This document shows, in pieces, positions 35,722 through 48,067 of a DNA stretch of 64,000 nucleotides. Position numbers and translations under genes: made by a program. Under the pieces are notes generated by a model, which did not search any database, had not been told where the DNA came from, and saw nothing but the letters and a program-made list of their open reading frames with translations. The first letter of the stretch is position 1; each line of letters begins with the position of its first letter. Origin of the DNA: Kuschelorhynchus macadamiae (Eukaryota > Arthropoda > Insecta > Coleoptera > Curculionidae); contig JAUTXW010001351.1 in assembly GCA_030620095.1 (NCBI GenBank), forward strand, positions 930,001 through 994,000. Reading direction: 5' to 3'.

Positions 35722-36880
35722 GGCAAATGTATAAACAAATAGATGGTGCTCCAATAGGGTCTATCCCCGCTAGTAGAGAATTTATTTATGAAGAAAGAAG
35801 CTCCTGAGAAAGCAACTTTTAATCCCAAATTATTGATTCGTTATGTAGATGACATATTTATTGTATGGCAACATGACCATACAGAGCTTGAAAAATTTCT
35901 GACTCCCGTAAATTCAATGCATCCAGGAATATAATTTACTCTAGAGTTAGAGGAAAACAACAAAATTCCATTTTAGATGCTCTTGTCACAAAATTGCATA
36001 ATAGACGTTTCGAATACACCGTGTATAGAAAACCAACACAAACCGACAGATTTTTAAATGCAAAATCACACCATCACCCAACACAAATTTAAGCTGTGGC
36101 CAATAACCTAATATCTAGATCCATGCGATTAACAGAAACACAGACGAGAAAAAACGAACTCAATAAAATATCTAGTGCTTTAAAGAAAAATGGCTACACA
36201 AATCGCACCACACAGAAGGCTATTAATGCACAGAGTTCCCGAACAGCGAACAACAAAAATTATGAACCGGGAAGGCAAAAAGTAGTCTTACCATATGTAA
36301 AAAGCACAATATGGGATTAATACACAAACTACACACAGCTATTGGATCGGAAGAATTTTTAGAAAACACAACATACAAATAATACACAAGCTACAAACAA
36401 CTATAGGTAAACTACTTGGAAACCGAAAAGACAAAATAAAATGGGAAAATGACGAAGCATACAGCATTCTGTAGAAGGTCTGTGAAAAGCAACCTCGGCC
36501 CTATTCCTACATCATCAGGAAACTGGCCACAAAATAAATTTCGATTAGTGTAGGGAGATTGCCAATATAAAACCAGAATAATCCGAGAAGCTATAGAAAT
36601 AGAATAACAAGGTGATTTAAATAAAAGCGAAGAATCATTAAAACTACCAACAGTATGGAAGATACTAATCGACAAATCTAAAATCACAAAAATCAAGCGG
36701 AGTTACCGCAACGATAACAGCAACATCTGGAAAACATAAATAATGACCACACTTCAGTCTCTGTTCGGACGCGAGAAGGAAAGCTTCGAAAATGCCAAAT
36801 GCGATTTTGGCGAAACTTCAGCAAAACTGTTCTTTGCAAAGCGACAGTAGTGAACGGATATATACCTGGAATGAAAACAT
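35648..36880 (+). mobile_element. Penelope-like element, plus-strand copy (5' truncated)
   Basis: Same family as 1-2581. Starts in the RT at NEDFHAHIIQLS, then NTYFSFNGQMYKQIDGAP, RYVDDIFIVWQHD (catalytic motif C retained), LELEENNKIPF and FEYTVYRKPTQTDRFLN. The linker (ANNLISRSMRLTETQTRKNE; NNKNYEPG) follows, then the endonuclease in broken frames (GKLLGNRKDKIKWENDEAYSI; RPYSYIIRKLATK). The C-terminal tail and terminal-repeat sequence (GFWRNFSKTVLCKAT frame, TATACCTGGAATGAAAACA) run into a (TA)n array at 36889. At least five frame breaks. It supplies the region missing from copy 1. Confidence 0.9.
36787..36835 (+). other. Hammerhead-like stem-loop in Penelope terminal sequence
   Basis: CTTCGAAAATGCCAAAT, a loop, then TTTTGGCGAAACTTCAGC. 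Counterpart of 1851-1905, with the stem II and GAAA elements conserved and box 1 (CUGANGA) absent. Confidence 0.4.
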
Positions 36881-36882
36881 AT

Positions 36883-37064
<182 letters not shown>

Positions 37065-37147
37065 AGTATATTCTTATTCCACGTACACCAACTTCATAAG
37101 AAGGATATGATCATTATCTGGAACATGTCCAAGTAGCTCTTTTAGTC

Positions 37148-38130
37148 ATGAATATGTCATTGCTACCATAGATATTTTCGAAAAAGTAACCAGAAGTTTG
37201 TGTCGCCACGTTCTGTTTATGCTGAGAATACGTAGTCATTACCAAAATAGAGAACAATTTTAGTGTAACTATTTCGTGAATAACATGTAACTGTGACTTT
37301 GACTATTACGTCGGTAGTACGGAATTGTGTGGTTCTATTTCTGTCCTTATTTAATCTGTTTTAAAAATATGTATTTTTCTTTTTAATACAAACAAAACAG
37401 TTTTGGCGACTACAAACACTCAAATTGGGAATATGGTGTAGAGGGTATAGGATATGTTATTGGTTGTTGAGATAGGATACATGCATTTCACTTAGTTTTC
37501 TAGCTATGCCAAGGACCTAAAATTAAAACGCAGGCAATCTCTCTGGTGAATATGCTGATGTTAGTGGTAAAAAACTTCCACGCCTTTAAAATTTGTTAAT
37601 TTTCAATACTTTATGGTCAAATATCTCGGTCAATTTAAATCTTTAAACCCAGTTACTTTGAAATATTGAACAGTAATGTGTTACGAATAGTTATCTATTA
37701 AATATCTATTAAAGTTCCCATTAATCCCAAACTGTAAATTATTACCAAGCGGTTACAAATTGCGAACATTTCGCCGGCTCTTTAAATTTTAATGCGTTGT
37801 GCGCGTAGCATCGAAGCATGCGAAGAGTTGAGGTACTGGAGTCATTACTATAATTTTGCCATCTGTCATAACCATACAAAAAAGTGGCTTTCGTCATTTA
37901 TCCACATTTTATAACAAATTAAAAATATTACAATTTGGTTATGTTATACCTCAAAAAAATAACATAAAGTGATATTTTAAGAAAACAAAAAAAATAAATG
38001 AAACAAAGGGTGTTTCGTATTTATTTTTTTGTTTCCTTAAAATATCACTTTATGTTGTGTATAACCAAATTGTGATATTTTTAATTTGCTATAAAATGTG
38101 GATAAATGACGAAAGCCACTTTTTTTCTTA
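37148..38130 (+). repeat. Unclassified dispersed repeat, copy 1, with terminal palindrome
   Basis: Co-linear with 62516-63575. Shared segments include GTGTCGCCACGTTCTGTTTA, ATTTCGTGAATAACATGTAA, GGCGACTACAAACACTCAA and TTTCACTTAGTTTTCTAGC. No coding frame is conserved between the copies. The right end holds a large inverted repeat that the other copy lacks as a pair. Confidence 0.8.
37877..38130. repeat. Large palindrome, arms about 120 bp
   Basis: The left arm (37877-38004) and right arm (38012-38130) are reverse complements with a few substitutions and a small indel. The outer tips are AAAAAAGTGGCTTTCGTCAT and its complement, and the loop is only a few bases. The copy at 63455-63575 carries only one arm. 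It would form a long hairpin in single-stranded DNA or RNA. Confidence 0.85.
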
Positions 38131-39061
38131 TAGGACGCGATGCTATTGCCGTTTTAACTTATTACTCGTAGACGATAACACAAAACATAGACAACTAATT
38201 GAGAAGATTTACAAATTCGAACCGAATATGTTGGAGTTTAATGGCTGTAGACCGAATCTCGTACCAGCGCCCCCTGTCTCCGAAGCCTCAAATACAAACG
38301 TTAATAGTTTACTTGTAGTAAACAATTACTGTAATTATTACTTCTAAGTTGCAACCGAAAAATAAAGGCTGACAATAGCCCGTTTAAAATAACATTAGGC
38401 GGTATCCTTTTCTAATCTGCAACGACTCGTTTTACTTTACAGTAATACATTATAGGAGGACATTTGAACGTAATGGAGTAGTCTGAGCAAGGCTCAGGAA
38501 GGTACTGGTACTTAAAAGTTGTAATTTAGTAAATAGATTAGAAACAGTAACTTTTAATAATTACTATTATGTCACGGAATAGAAATGACGACCTTGGTGT
38601 CAATTTCGTAAGTAGTTGCTTGGCAGTAGTAAATATATAATTACTTTACATGGAAATATACTATAAAGTATTATTCGCAGTAACAAATACATACATAATA
38701 GTTAAAAACGTGTGACCCAAATTATTAATTGATATAAAGTAGGATTATTAGTAATAATAACGTAAAAACTCTTAGAGAGTAGTAGTGGAAACAGTTATAG
38801 CTCCTTTAGTACGAGCTGGGTGTTCTGCATCGCAGCGGACACAAAGATCCATTTAGGTCAAACGACGATCGCGATTTCAATCCAGTCCATCAGGCCGCCA
38901 TGGACTAGTGAACCCCGTGTAGGGCAAATGCACAAAATGGATTCACGCTGGGTAATACCATGACCGGCATTAAATTACACTGTGACTCCTGGCTTTCATT
39001 GGGAGCATTAAATGATAGTATATTCTTATATAAAATGCTTATGCTGGAACATGTTCTGCAT

Positions 39062-39063
<2 letters not shown>
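38131..39063. other. Interval without recognised gene
   Basis: AT-rich with a slightly GC-richer patch at 38800-38960. No repeat partner or coding motif was recognised. Confidence 0.4.

Positions 39064-39138
<75 letters not shown>
39064..39138. repeat. (TA)n microsatellite
   Basis: About 74 bp of TA repeats. The GATAGTATATTCTTAT flank upstream is shared with the array at 36889-37061. Confidence 0.95.
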
Positions 39139-39140
<2 letters not shown>

Positions 39141-40590
39141 TTAATCCTTTAGCGATATTGTAAGCTCTCTGTTTGGAGTAATTGCCATTTAGTTAATAGA
39201 AGAAGAATTGGAAGGTTTCGGTCATTCAAGAGATTTTGGGCTATTGGTCTGCTAACTGGTAGCCCCTGTCGGTAACCTCATCTATTCTTCGATAGGTGTA
39301 GAAGTTAAGCGCTATTACAACGTGCGTTTAACACATTTTTTTGACTTTACGTTTCTATTACTTAATTATCTCAAAAAATTAATATATAAAATAAAATTAA
39401 AACTCGATTTTCCCAGTGTCTATACTTAACAAAGCAAACTTTTTTTTAGATGTAAGCAAAAAAAATTTAATATTTGTGAAATATTTTAACATCTAAATAT
39501 CCTAGGAACTCTATTTTAAATTACCATTATTCATTAAGAAGTTGTTTTACTTTCTCTCCCCCGCATTTGGTTAAACTCTTAACAGCGGGCACGTACTCCG
39601 CTTATTTTATTAAATAATTTTGCATCTAGTAGAAATTTTTGTAATATTCATACTTTCAAGGGTACCTTTCTGATGTTTAATATAAATCTCAACTTATTTG
39701 GTAACTTTAAATTTCAGAAGTTTCTAAACATTTAAGGGTTATATGTAGAAGAGAAGTGAAGTATAATGGCGGATACTAATATTAGGCAATTTTTAAGATT
39801 AATAAGTTAAGACAAAGCTTCTTCCGAGAGCATTATAATTTTAAAAATTTTAGTAGATTATTTTAAAAGTTACATGGTTTTTATTCTTGGCAGGAGCGAA
39901 CAGAGAAATGCATTATTTGGAAAGAAAATAAGTTCAGTATTCATTATTTAAATTAGCCCGAAAAAGTAATGTGAAACTACTTACATTCCTTAGGAACACA
40001 GATACAAAAGTATTAAAAAGCTGGTTGGTATTAATTTTTTAAACCTGCTTTATTAGGGGCTGGGGTTATTCTAATATTAATAACTCCACTAAATCAGAAC
40101 TAATTGGTAAATGAATTGTAAGCAATTATACCGCGTCTGTAAATATCTTGAGATAAACCATTAACACCAAACACGTGTTATTAATTCTTAAAGGAAATAT
40201 GATTAAGACAACCAAAGCAAATAATAAAATTAATTCGGTTTATTTAAAATGAAAGTCTAGAAAACATAAAAATGTCTGTCCTGTAGCGGAAGCTGGATTG
40301 GCAATCTCCGTGTATCTAGAACATCGTGGTAATTAGTTTAGGACTTACTGCGACTTATAACTAGCTGACAAATGGGACGACATGTGATATTTCCAATCCA
40401 CAGCAGACACCTCATTTCATTGGCAATATCGAACAAAAAATGTCACACAGATCGAACTTGGATTAAAATATACTTTTCGGCTTTAAGTTATGTACCTTAG
40501 ATATGCCCGATAAATTTTGACATATGTTACTAAATTTTCATGCAAGAACGGCCTTGTGGTTTCTGGAGTCGTATATAGTAGAAAAATGAT
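39139..40590. other. AT-rich interval, no recognised feature
   Basis: No frames or repeats recognised. Confidence 0.4.
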
Positions 40591-40603
40591 TTTTTTTCTT
40601 AGA

Positions 40604-40673
40604 ACGACGCTAAAGCTCAATGAAATTTGGCCAACAGTAAACAAGTGTTCCTGACTTAAGGTCTTCATCAGTC
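40604..40673 (-). other. Worn hammerhead-like / PLE terminal motif
   Basis: Minus strand: GGACTGATGAAGACC, a long loop, GGCCAAATTTCATTGAGC. This parallels CTGATGAAGC..GGCGAAATATTGAGC at 8983-9014, with the GAAA box mutated and stem II reduced. It is probably a remnant of the terminal repeat of the second PLE family. Confidence 0.35.
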
Positions 40674-41239
40674 CAGTCAACTAGTTGAGAAGGGACTAGT
40701 ACAACTGGAGCCAAACTAAACACACAAAACCACAACAGAGTGTTTGATATTTTATGTCAAAAATGACGATTGCGGGCCTAAAAATATTTGCCAATTTCCC
40801 CTATTCGGAAGCTTTTTTATGTGCAATGATGCTTATTAGTCCTTGGATTTCAAATACTAGGAGTGACAATTAAAATAAAAGCACTATCAAAAATCTTTTT
40901 TTTTCAAATAGAAGCTACCCATTTTTATAATCTCATCTTATTTAATATTAAAAATTAAGGTAACTTTATATAAAGTTGTCTATTCCGAATATTTTTAGTT
41001 TCCAAAATTTTTGCCAATTGCGGCGTTAAAACAAAATAAGAGTAATGCCACTCTGATTTACCATTTGAAACTTATCAATAATCATTCAGGAATGCTTAAT
41101 ATCAACGAGGATTATTTAAATTCGGATTATTTATGGAGAATGTCGCAAGGTGATGTCAAAAACTTGCGATACGTTTGCTATTTGATATCCACAAAAATAG
41201 AAACCATCACATCACACTGTTAAAACAACCATATACAAT
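40674..41239. other. Interval with one unrecognised 70-codon plus-strand frame
   Basis: The frame 41011-41223 (MPIAALKQNKSNATLIYHLK) has balanced amino-acid use but no motif I recognise. It immediately precedes a mariner-type transposase N-terminal relic and may be unrelated. Confidence 0.3.
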
Positions 41240-41460
41240 TTTGAGAACTTTGGATCGGTTAAAGCGAAAAAGCTAAAAAATTATCCTATTGTTAATAATG
41301 AACATATAAAACCGAGATCTTGGGATATTTTGCACCATAGCATATCCGTCGATAAGACAAGCTGTCTTGGTGTCAGGATTATCCAAATCAACAATTCAGA
41401 GGATATTAGACAAACATAAATTTCATACAAGCATTTTGCAGAGTTCATCACATAAAAAAG
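41240..41460 (+). pseudogene. Mariner-type transposase, N-terminal helix-turn-helix relic
   Basis: Plus-strand pieces FENFGSVKAKKLKNYPIVN, then (shifted) IRQAVLVSGLSKSTIQRIL and DKHKFHTSILQSSSH. This is the second DNA-binding helix-turn-helix of insect Tc1/mariner-type transposases, followed by the characteristic KHKFH segment. The catalytic domain is not readable downstream. Two stops or frameshifts lie inside this short piece. Confidence 0.6.
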
Positions 41461-44400
41461 ACTAAAACAACAAAACTCCCATTTAGTGGTTTGGGATTAG
41501 TCTAGGATCAATGTAATAATAGTACGCCAATCCGTTTCCAATATCCCGTAGTATTTCAAAACGCAAAAGGATGGACTTTACCAGTTTCAGCTTGATAAAG
41601 GATCCAGTTAAATCTGTTAAGTACAATTTTTTGTACATGCATATTTCTAAAAGCCCCACTCGGTCTATAGGATTAGCCAGAAATATTTTATTTATTTTTA
41701 AAAATATTTTGAATATATTAAAGAAGTTATGGTATGGTATAGTTTGAAGATTTGTGTATAGCAACCGAAATAAAGAAGAAAATGGTAAAACAATTAAAGC
41801 AGTTTTGAAAAGGGAGTGTAAATATAATACAAAAAATAACTAGAAAATAAATGGAACATTTTGTATGAAAAAAGGGTAAAAGGCATTGAGATTATGCCTG
41901 GTTGGTGAGACAAAAACAAGATCACTGTGAGAATTTGGTTAGATCTAGACCAGATTGATCAAATCTTTTCAGTATTGCTTCCTGGTATGTCCCACTACAT
42001 TTTTCAATTTACTGTTATAAAAGAATTGCCTACGTTTCTCTATGAAAGTTTTATTCTGTTTCAAGCAAAAGCTTTAAAATATTTTGATTTGCCCAACATG
42101 TAAACTGATCAAGAAAAAGATCAACATTTTACCTAACGAGTACTGAGAGTGGTAGTTTTCATAAACGACTGGAGTTGATCGAACGACGTGAAGTAGAGTG
42201 CAAGTGCGAAAGAGACACTTTCCGCATGTATATTAGGTATAATATTTTTTCTAAGAGCACGTAGAAAAATTAAATATTTATTTATGACAAGATAATTAAA
42301 CAAACTAATTATTTACTTTTTATTAAAATTATTATTTATATTAGAAGGGCAGTGGCTTGCATTTTGAAGATTTATAACTGATGTCAATACTTTTTCGATG
42401 CATAATGGTGAAGGATAATCGAAGTTTATTTTCACTGCAATATTAGTTGGTATGGACTAGCTGGAGCTTATTGTTGTTAAGCGCCTTCCTGATCAAACGA
42501 ATGAATACTATTTGAGGTGAAATTATTTTATTGTATTTATCCGTGAGAGTGGTGAAATTCAATCTACCGTTCCTTTAATATTAATAAAGTTCTCGCCCGC
42601 ATCAGCTATGCCTGGCAAATAATTCTGGGTTTGGCACCCACAAATTATCTGCAATTTCGGAGGACATTTTCCCAAAACTCTTTATTTCAAATCACTGTCT
42701 AGTGCAGTTTCTTATTCTGTACTGAAATAAACATCTTTCATGTGTAGTGCTTGGTGGATCATAACTGACGCAATTTCTGTAAAATTCAAGGTAATCACTA
42801 TACGTGTTTTCGAGTCTAAAATCTAAACAACCAATATATTTTTTGATAAGATTTGTCAATAACTCACTACGTTAAGCACCAGCTAGGGAAAGTATAGTAG
42901 CGACCTATATCACTAATTAAGTTTCGTTAGGTGCCTTACTGATGAATTTCGAAATTTCAGTTTAACAAAATATTTTGGATCTTTTGGGTTTGTACCCTAC
43001 ATGGTAGCACCTCAAATAGGCAGACAGCTTCATAAATCTTCCTATATCTACATCATTTATAGTCTTAATTACCGCCTACAACAAGAAATATCGTGGCCAA
43101 CAAATATGTCAAATATAATTCATCTTTTAGTGCACTCACTCTTATTCGTATACACACTGGTAATAGTTAACTTCAAACAATTTTGGTTTCTTCTAGTATA
43201 AGGTCACTATTTGCTGTGCCCATATTTTTCGAATTTTTCTTCAAAAAGTCACAACGTGTTTTTTCAGTATAACGATTTAAGAAAGCACATATGGCACTGT
43301 AGACAGAAGTATGAAATTAACACAGCGAGAACGCATTCTGGGTGATAAGCTGTCGTCACACCTGCCCAATTATTAATACATTTGTTTGATATATAGCTTG
43401 CTAGTAAGAAATACCTGTAACTAAGAATTTCAAAATTATAGAAGAACTTATTTGGAAAAACTTGCAGCTCACTTGGAAAATATCATGCTTTGATAAGCTG
43501 TAAAATGCATGATATTTATCTGATTTGTTCCTTTTCGACTGTCGTTTTGTATTTCTGCTTTTTTTTTATTAATTTACTTGAATTTATTAAATTATTAATT
43601 TACTTGAATTTAATAAATAAAATTTAGTTAAAAAGATAATTCTTAGTTGAACAAAGAAATTAATTTAAGTAACTAAAATTGTTTAGAAAAGTTGAGTAGT
43701 AGCAACATATAAGATACATTAGGTCGGAAGAAAATTTAATAAAATTAATATTAACTATACAAATAAAAGCAAAACATATCATAGAAATTCAAAAATAATT
43801 TTGTAATTTTATATTTTAGAATAATATCAATATTAGGTATCCAATGTTTTCAAAGTAAGACTACCTTTAAACATTCTGATTTGTAAAACAGTGACGTCTG
43901 CGTCTGTGAAATGAAGCTTATATAGGTAACAGGAGTTCATACCCTTAATTTTTAGTACTTTCTAGTTTGAATAAACTCTTATTAAACAAAAGTAAAATAT
44001 TCAATAAATACCTGTAGTTACGATTCTTATTTCGAAATGCAATAACACTCGCATAAGATGTCAGTGTGGATTTCTTTTTGTACAAGAGGCAATTTATTCT
44101 TCTTTACGAATTTTAATTTTTTTTTTGAGATATTGGAAGCCAAACTAACCCCTTGATAATTTCCACCGTAATAATGTTTTAACATTCTACACGTGTTTTA
44201 GTAAGGCTTTAATAAACATAAACATGAAACTTGATTTAACATATTTTATGCAAATGGCTTGAAATATAAGGTTTATGATTTAACTGAATTCTCACAAGAT
44301 TCATAGTACTAGGTATATATTTTTTAATAAAAACCTAGCTACCCAAATAAGTCATCATTAGACCATTATTTACCTCGTTAGCGGCAAAAGTAAACAAGAA

Positions 44401-46322
44401 TTATTTTACAGTTTTAAAATACTACTATTTAATACTTACCTATTTCATTTTTATCTAATTCTGATTGTAGGCAAGGCATTTCTTTTTAAACGATTTTTTT
44501 AGGAATCCCTCCTATTAAAACAATGAAAAATGCTTACTTTTGAGTTAGATTCAAAAATATATATAATCACACTAAGAATAGTTCGAGAATAGTTGGACTA
44601 CTTAGGGATAGTTTTTGGATACATGCAATAAATAATTAGAGTAATAAATACAAGCAAAATATTATATTTTTGCAGAAAACCTAATGTCTTAAGTGTTTAT
44701 AGTCTATTTTTTCTACAAAAAATCTAAAAAATGAATTAAAATGATTTATCTCAAAAAAAGGATTTCACATTTTTTGTTTGCCTCTACTCATTTTTAAACA
44801 TTTTGTTTTTCCTTCAGCACAGTATCGGAGCAAAAAAAAAGAGAATACAATGTTAGATATTAAAACTTACTTTATCCCATAAAATTGTTTCTTGAAATTC
44901 GTAACCCAAACTTTTATTTTTCGTTCTAAAACATTCTTAAGGTAATTTAAATGGTTTGGCCTAACAAAATATTGAATGAAATGCTACGCTACTTTGGTTT
45001 TTATATAACACTTGGTTTCTAACCTAAATGTTTGACATTTTAAGAATTTTGATTTTCATTATAAAAACAATAATTTTTGCCTTTAAATAGGATTTAAAAA
45101 TGTCTAGTTAATTTTTTTACGTACTAACCGACGGAACGAAATTCCTTTGTCTCTTATACTTTTAATATGGGAATGACTGCATGCCACGCAACTGACCATT
45201 TTTTGTATTCATGACAACATAAACCACCAAAAATGTGTTTATTACGTTTTATAGCACAAAACACAACTTATCAATCAACTTTTATTTTAATACGATGTGA
45301 ATATTATTTATAAACTGCTAAAACTAAAGCTTAAATTTGGAAAAGCGGCGGTTTGACAATACACGTCCATAAACCAAAAGGTAAACATCAGAAAAATAAG
45401 GTTGTGACCTGGCGTAGTTCCGTTCCGTGAATGGTTCCTGATTTCTATTTATTTAAAACGAATGGATAAACGGCTAAAACCTTTTTGACGTATTAATTTA
45501 AAGTCCATATTAACAATTTTTTGAGCAATTAAAACACTCATTAATTAGTTCACAATAATCATTTGCATTACTTGGGCAAAAGCTTTTTATTTCTTTTTGA
45601 CCTATTATAATTTAAAGACTTTAACCCCGAAGGAAAACACTTTAGTTACGGAAAATATCCTTGAAGTAACTTTTGGAATATAAAAAGCTCGCTAAATTTT
45701 TTTAAAGCGTTTTTAAGATGTCAAATTGAAAATTGTGTTACTCAAATTTTATGTTTAGTAGCATTCTATCAAAAGCTTTTACGAGAATATTGGGGTGAAT
45801 TTTGATTTTCGATTCTGCTCCTGCAAATAAATCAGATGATACTCTTAAAGTGCCAATTTGTCGTGGCTCAAAGATAGCAATCAATGCACTGTTAACTTAT
45901 GTGACGAAACCCGTAACTCGTTCTTCGCAGACTACTTTCGTTGGAGGGCAGCACATTAACTATTTTGTCATGGAAACTAGGAACACTAACAATAACAGGT
46001 TTTGAAAAGTTCACGCGTTTTAGAGTTACGCAAATATCCTCTTAATTAATGAACTAACAAAAAAGCCTTGGCAACATACCATATTATTGAAATGTGCAAT
46101 TTTGTGTGTGTTTTTTTTTTTTGGTCCAAATGATTGATCATCCCATGTCACACCACAATAAAACAATAAAAATTTGAAATTCTCATAAGAAAAACTTTGG
46201 TCTTTTCTAATAATTGAATCAGTTTGAATGTATGACTAATAATTGAAAGGATCGATCTTTTTGTTGGGCAGTTTATTTAACTAATTGGGTCGACCTAACA
46301 CTGGAACCTGTGGTGGACGATA
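41461..46322. other. Long AT-rich interval without recognised genes
   Basis: Nearly 5 kb with only short frames. 43001-43201 and 45802-46005 are open for 66-67 codons, but neither shows a recognisable motif, signal or conserved spacing. No within-window repeat partner was noticed. This is the emptiest part of the window. Confidence 0.4.
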
Positions 46323-46526
46323 GGTCAAAATACAAGAGTTCTAACCACACTACACCACAACTTGTTACGTTCTGGACGCGCGTTTCGCTAACCAAGTTAG
46401 CATCATCAGCAGATGATATAAACAGTTTACGTCATCTGCTGATGATGCTAACTTGGTTAGCGAAACGCGCTTCCAGAACGTAAAAAGTTGTGGTGTAGTG
46501 TGGTTAGAACTCTTTTATTTTGATCA
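46323..46526. repeat. Palindrome with hammerhead-like cores on both strands
   Basis: Arms 46323-46416 and 46432-46526 are near-perfect reverse complements around a 15 base spacer. Each carries CTGATGA, T, stem GCTAAC/GTTAGC with a TTG loop, then GAAACGCG, on the plus strand at 46438-46467 and on the minus strand at 46381-46410. Such inverted pairs fit two terminal repeats of a Penelope-type or related small element joined head to head. Confidence 0.85.
46438..46467 (+). ncRNA. Hammerhead-ribozyme-like core
   Basis: Box 1 CTGATGA, a 6 bp stem II with 3 base loop, box 2 GAAA, then ACG that can pair with CGT about 11 bases on, followed by A. This is a plausible short stem III and GUA cleavage triplet. 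One extra U separates box 1 from stem II and stem I is weak, so catalysis is uncertain. Confidence 0.45.
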
Positions 46527-47014
46527 ATTGGGTCAACAGCAAACAAAATTAATAATTCTGACCTAAAATAAATGATCCACTGCACTGTTTTTATAAATCT
46601 CCAAAAATGACATCAATATTCCGCTAGAGTCAACCTTATTAAATATCAGATATTTGTATATTTAAACTTAATAAAAACCCATTAAATATTCAGATATTTT
46701 TTAATATAGAAAAAATAATCTTAGGTGGTAATAATATGTTTTAGCGACATAAAAATGCCTTTTAAGAGCACAATTGAGTTTTCCTTGGAAAATGAATTTT
46801 GCTAAAAAGTCCCCTGGCATTTAACCCCGTCTCTAAAAGGATTGTGCTGTTATAAACCGTATGTGATGCTTTTCATTTGGGCCGGAGATTTACCGGGGAA
46901 TTGCTTTGTAAGTTATCTCTGAAAGTTATTCCCCTTGGGACAGTTTTTGTCTTGGTTTTTATACTTTAGTTTTAGATTAAAAGCACTGCTGCGTTTACGC
47001 AACATTCCCTCTTA
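46527..47014. other. AT-rich interval, no recognised feature
   Basis: Nothing recognised. Confidence 0.4.
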
Positions 47015-47215
47015 CAGAGCTGGGACTATCTAATATCTAAATTAAAATAAAGTGACTAAGTAACTCTGAAGTAACTTAGTTACAGTTGACAGTGGAAAAA
47101 TATCTTGTATTCAGATACTTTTGTTGAGTATCTTGTAACGGTTACTTTTGAAAAGTATTTTTTGTTACAAAAAGTAAATTTAGTTACAAAAGAGTATCTC
47201 CGTTACATAATTGTC
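47015..47215. mobile_element. Possible hAT-type transposon end
   Basis: Starts CAGAGCTGGGACTATC and is packed with AAGTAACT, AGTTAC and GAGTATCT/AGATACTT words, the style of hAT terminal and subterminal motifs. The words GTAGCTAGTTACTTTTAAATG also recur twice at 49069-49110, which might mark the other end, but no matching terminal CAG/CTG repeat or 8 bp target duplication was found. Confidence 0.35.
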
Positions 47216-47840
47216 TGTCTGGTCAACTTCAACGTATAAATCCTATAAAAAAATTGGAATTGGAACACGAGGAAACGGCGTAAGAAAGTTGGTTCTTACG
47301 CTTTATTGACGCTCACGCTTCAACTTTATCAAACTAGAAGGAAACATAGCATAGCTATTGTTATGTGTTCGTGTAAGTTTTAGTTTAGTTACTTGATTTG
47401 CAGTAACAAGCCATAAAGTGCAGTTGGTTTGGTTTTTATAAATCATATAAACAAGAACTAGGTTTACCTAAAATGTTAGATTTTTGAAATTCATAGAGAT
47501 TTTCTATGATTTATTTATTTCTGAAGATGATATAGGTGGGGTTTAGGTAGTAAATTAGGTAGGTAGTAATAATTTGACAGGGAGCTAAGTAGTATGAACA
47601 GGTGAGTTAAATTTGGGAACAAACGACATTTGAAATATTATTAGTGACCAAATGGGCATCACGTAAAATATTTTCCCGTAAATAGGTGGATCAAAAAAGT
47701 AGTGCAGCAAAAAGTATCATTTTTTTAAATGGGACTCACTGTATATTAATTTTTGAATTCTGATTATAATTTTAAACCTTTTTTCTTAAAGGCTAAATGT
47801 AAGGGGATAGTGAATATATTGTAAAGTGTGTCACGTAAAA
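47216..47840. other. AT-rich interval, no recognised feature
   Basis: Nothing recognised. Confidence 0.4.
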
Positions 47841-48067
47841 AATCATGGTTCTTGGGATTAGAACGTGCGAAATTGGAATTACCATCCTACGTTTCGCCTT
47901 CGGTTGCATTGGGCATCTTCAGCGATCTTTAATCCACGAGATCTGAGCTCATTCAGTGTTCAGATCTCGTGAAGTAAAGATCCCCTGAAGATGCCTTGTG
48001 AAATTAAAGGCGAAACGTCGGATAATAATTCTAATTTGACACGGTCTAATGCCAAGAACCATGATTT
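47841..48067. repeat. Second palindrome with hammerhead-like cores
   Basis: Arms 47841-47946 and 47960-48067 are reverse complements with about a 13 base spacer. Plus-strand core 47985-48020: CTGAAGA, T, GCC stem with long loop, GGC, GAAACGTCGG. Minus-strand core 47887-47922: CTGAAGA, T, GCC, loop, GGC, GAAACGTAGG. It is a different sequence from the palindrome at 46323-46526 but has the same plan. Confidence 0.85.

Noticed and set aside
38800..38860. TTAGTACGAG resembling the conserved sarcin-ricin region of 28S rRNA
   Set aside because: Only about ten bases match, and the sequence after it diverges completely from rRNA.
39275..39310. GAAGTTAAGCGCTATT resembling part of 5S rRNA
   Set aside because: The match is too short and the rest of a 5S gene is missing on both sides.
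45120..45430. GGAACGAAATTCC near 45133 and TTCCGTTCCG near 45418 as terminal inverted repeats of a DNA transposon
   Set aside because: Similarity is limited to about ten imperfect bases, with no transposase or target duplication.
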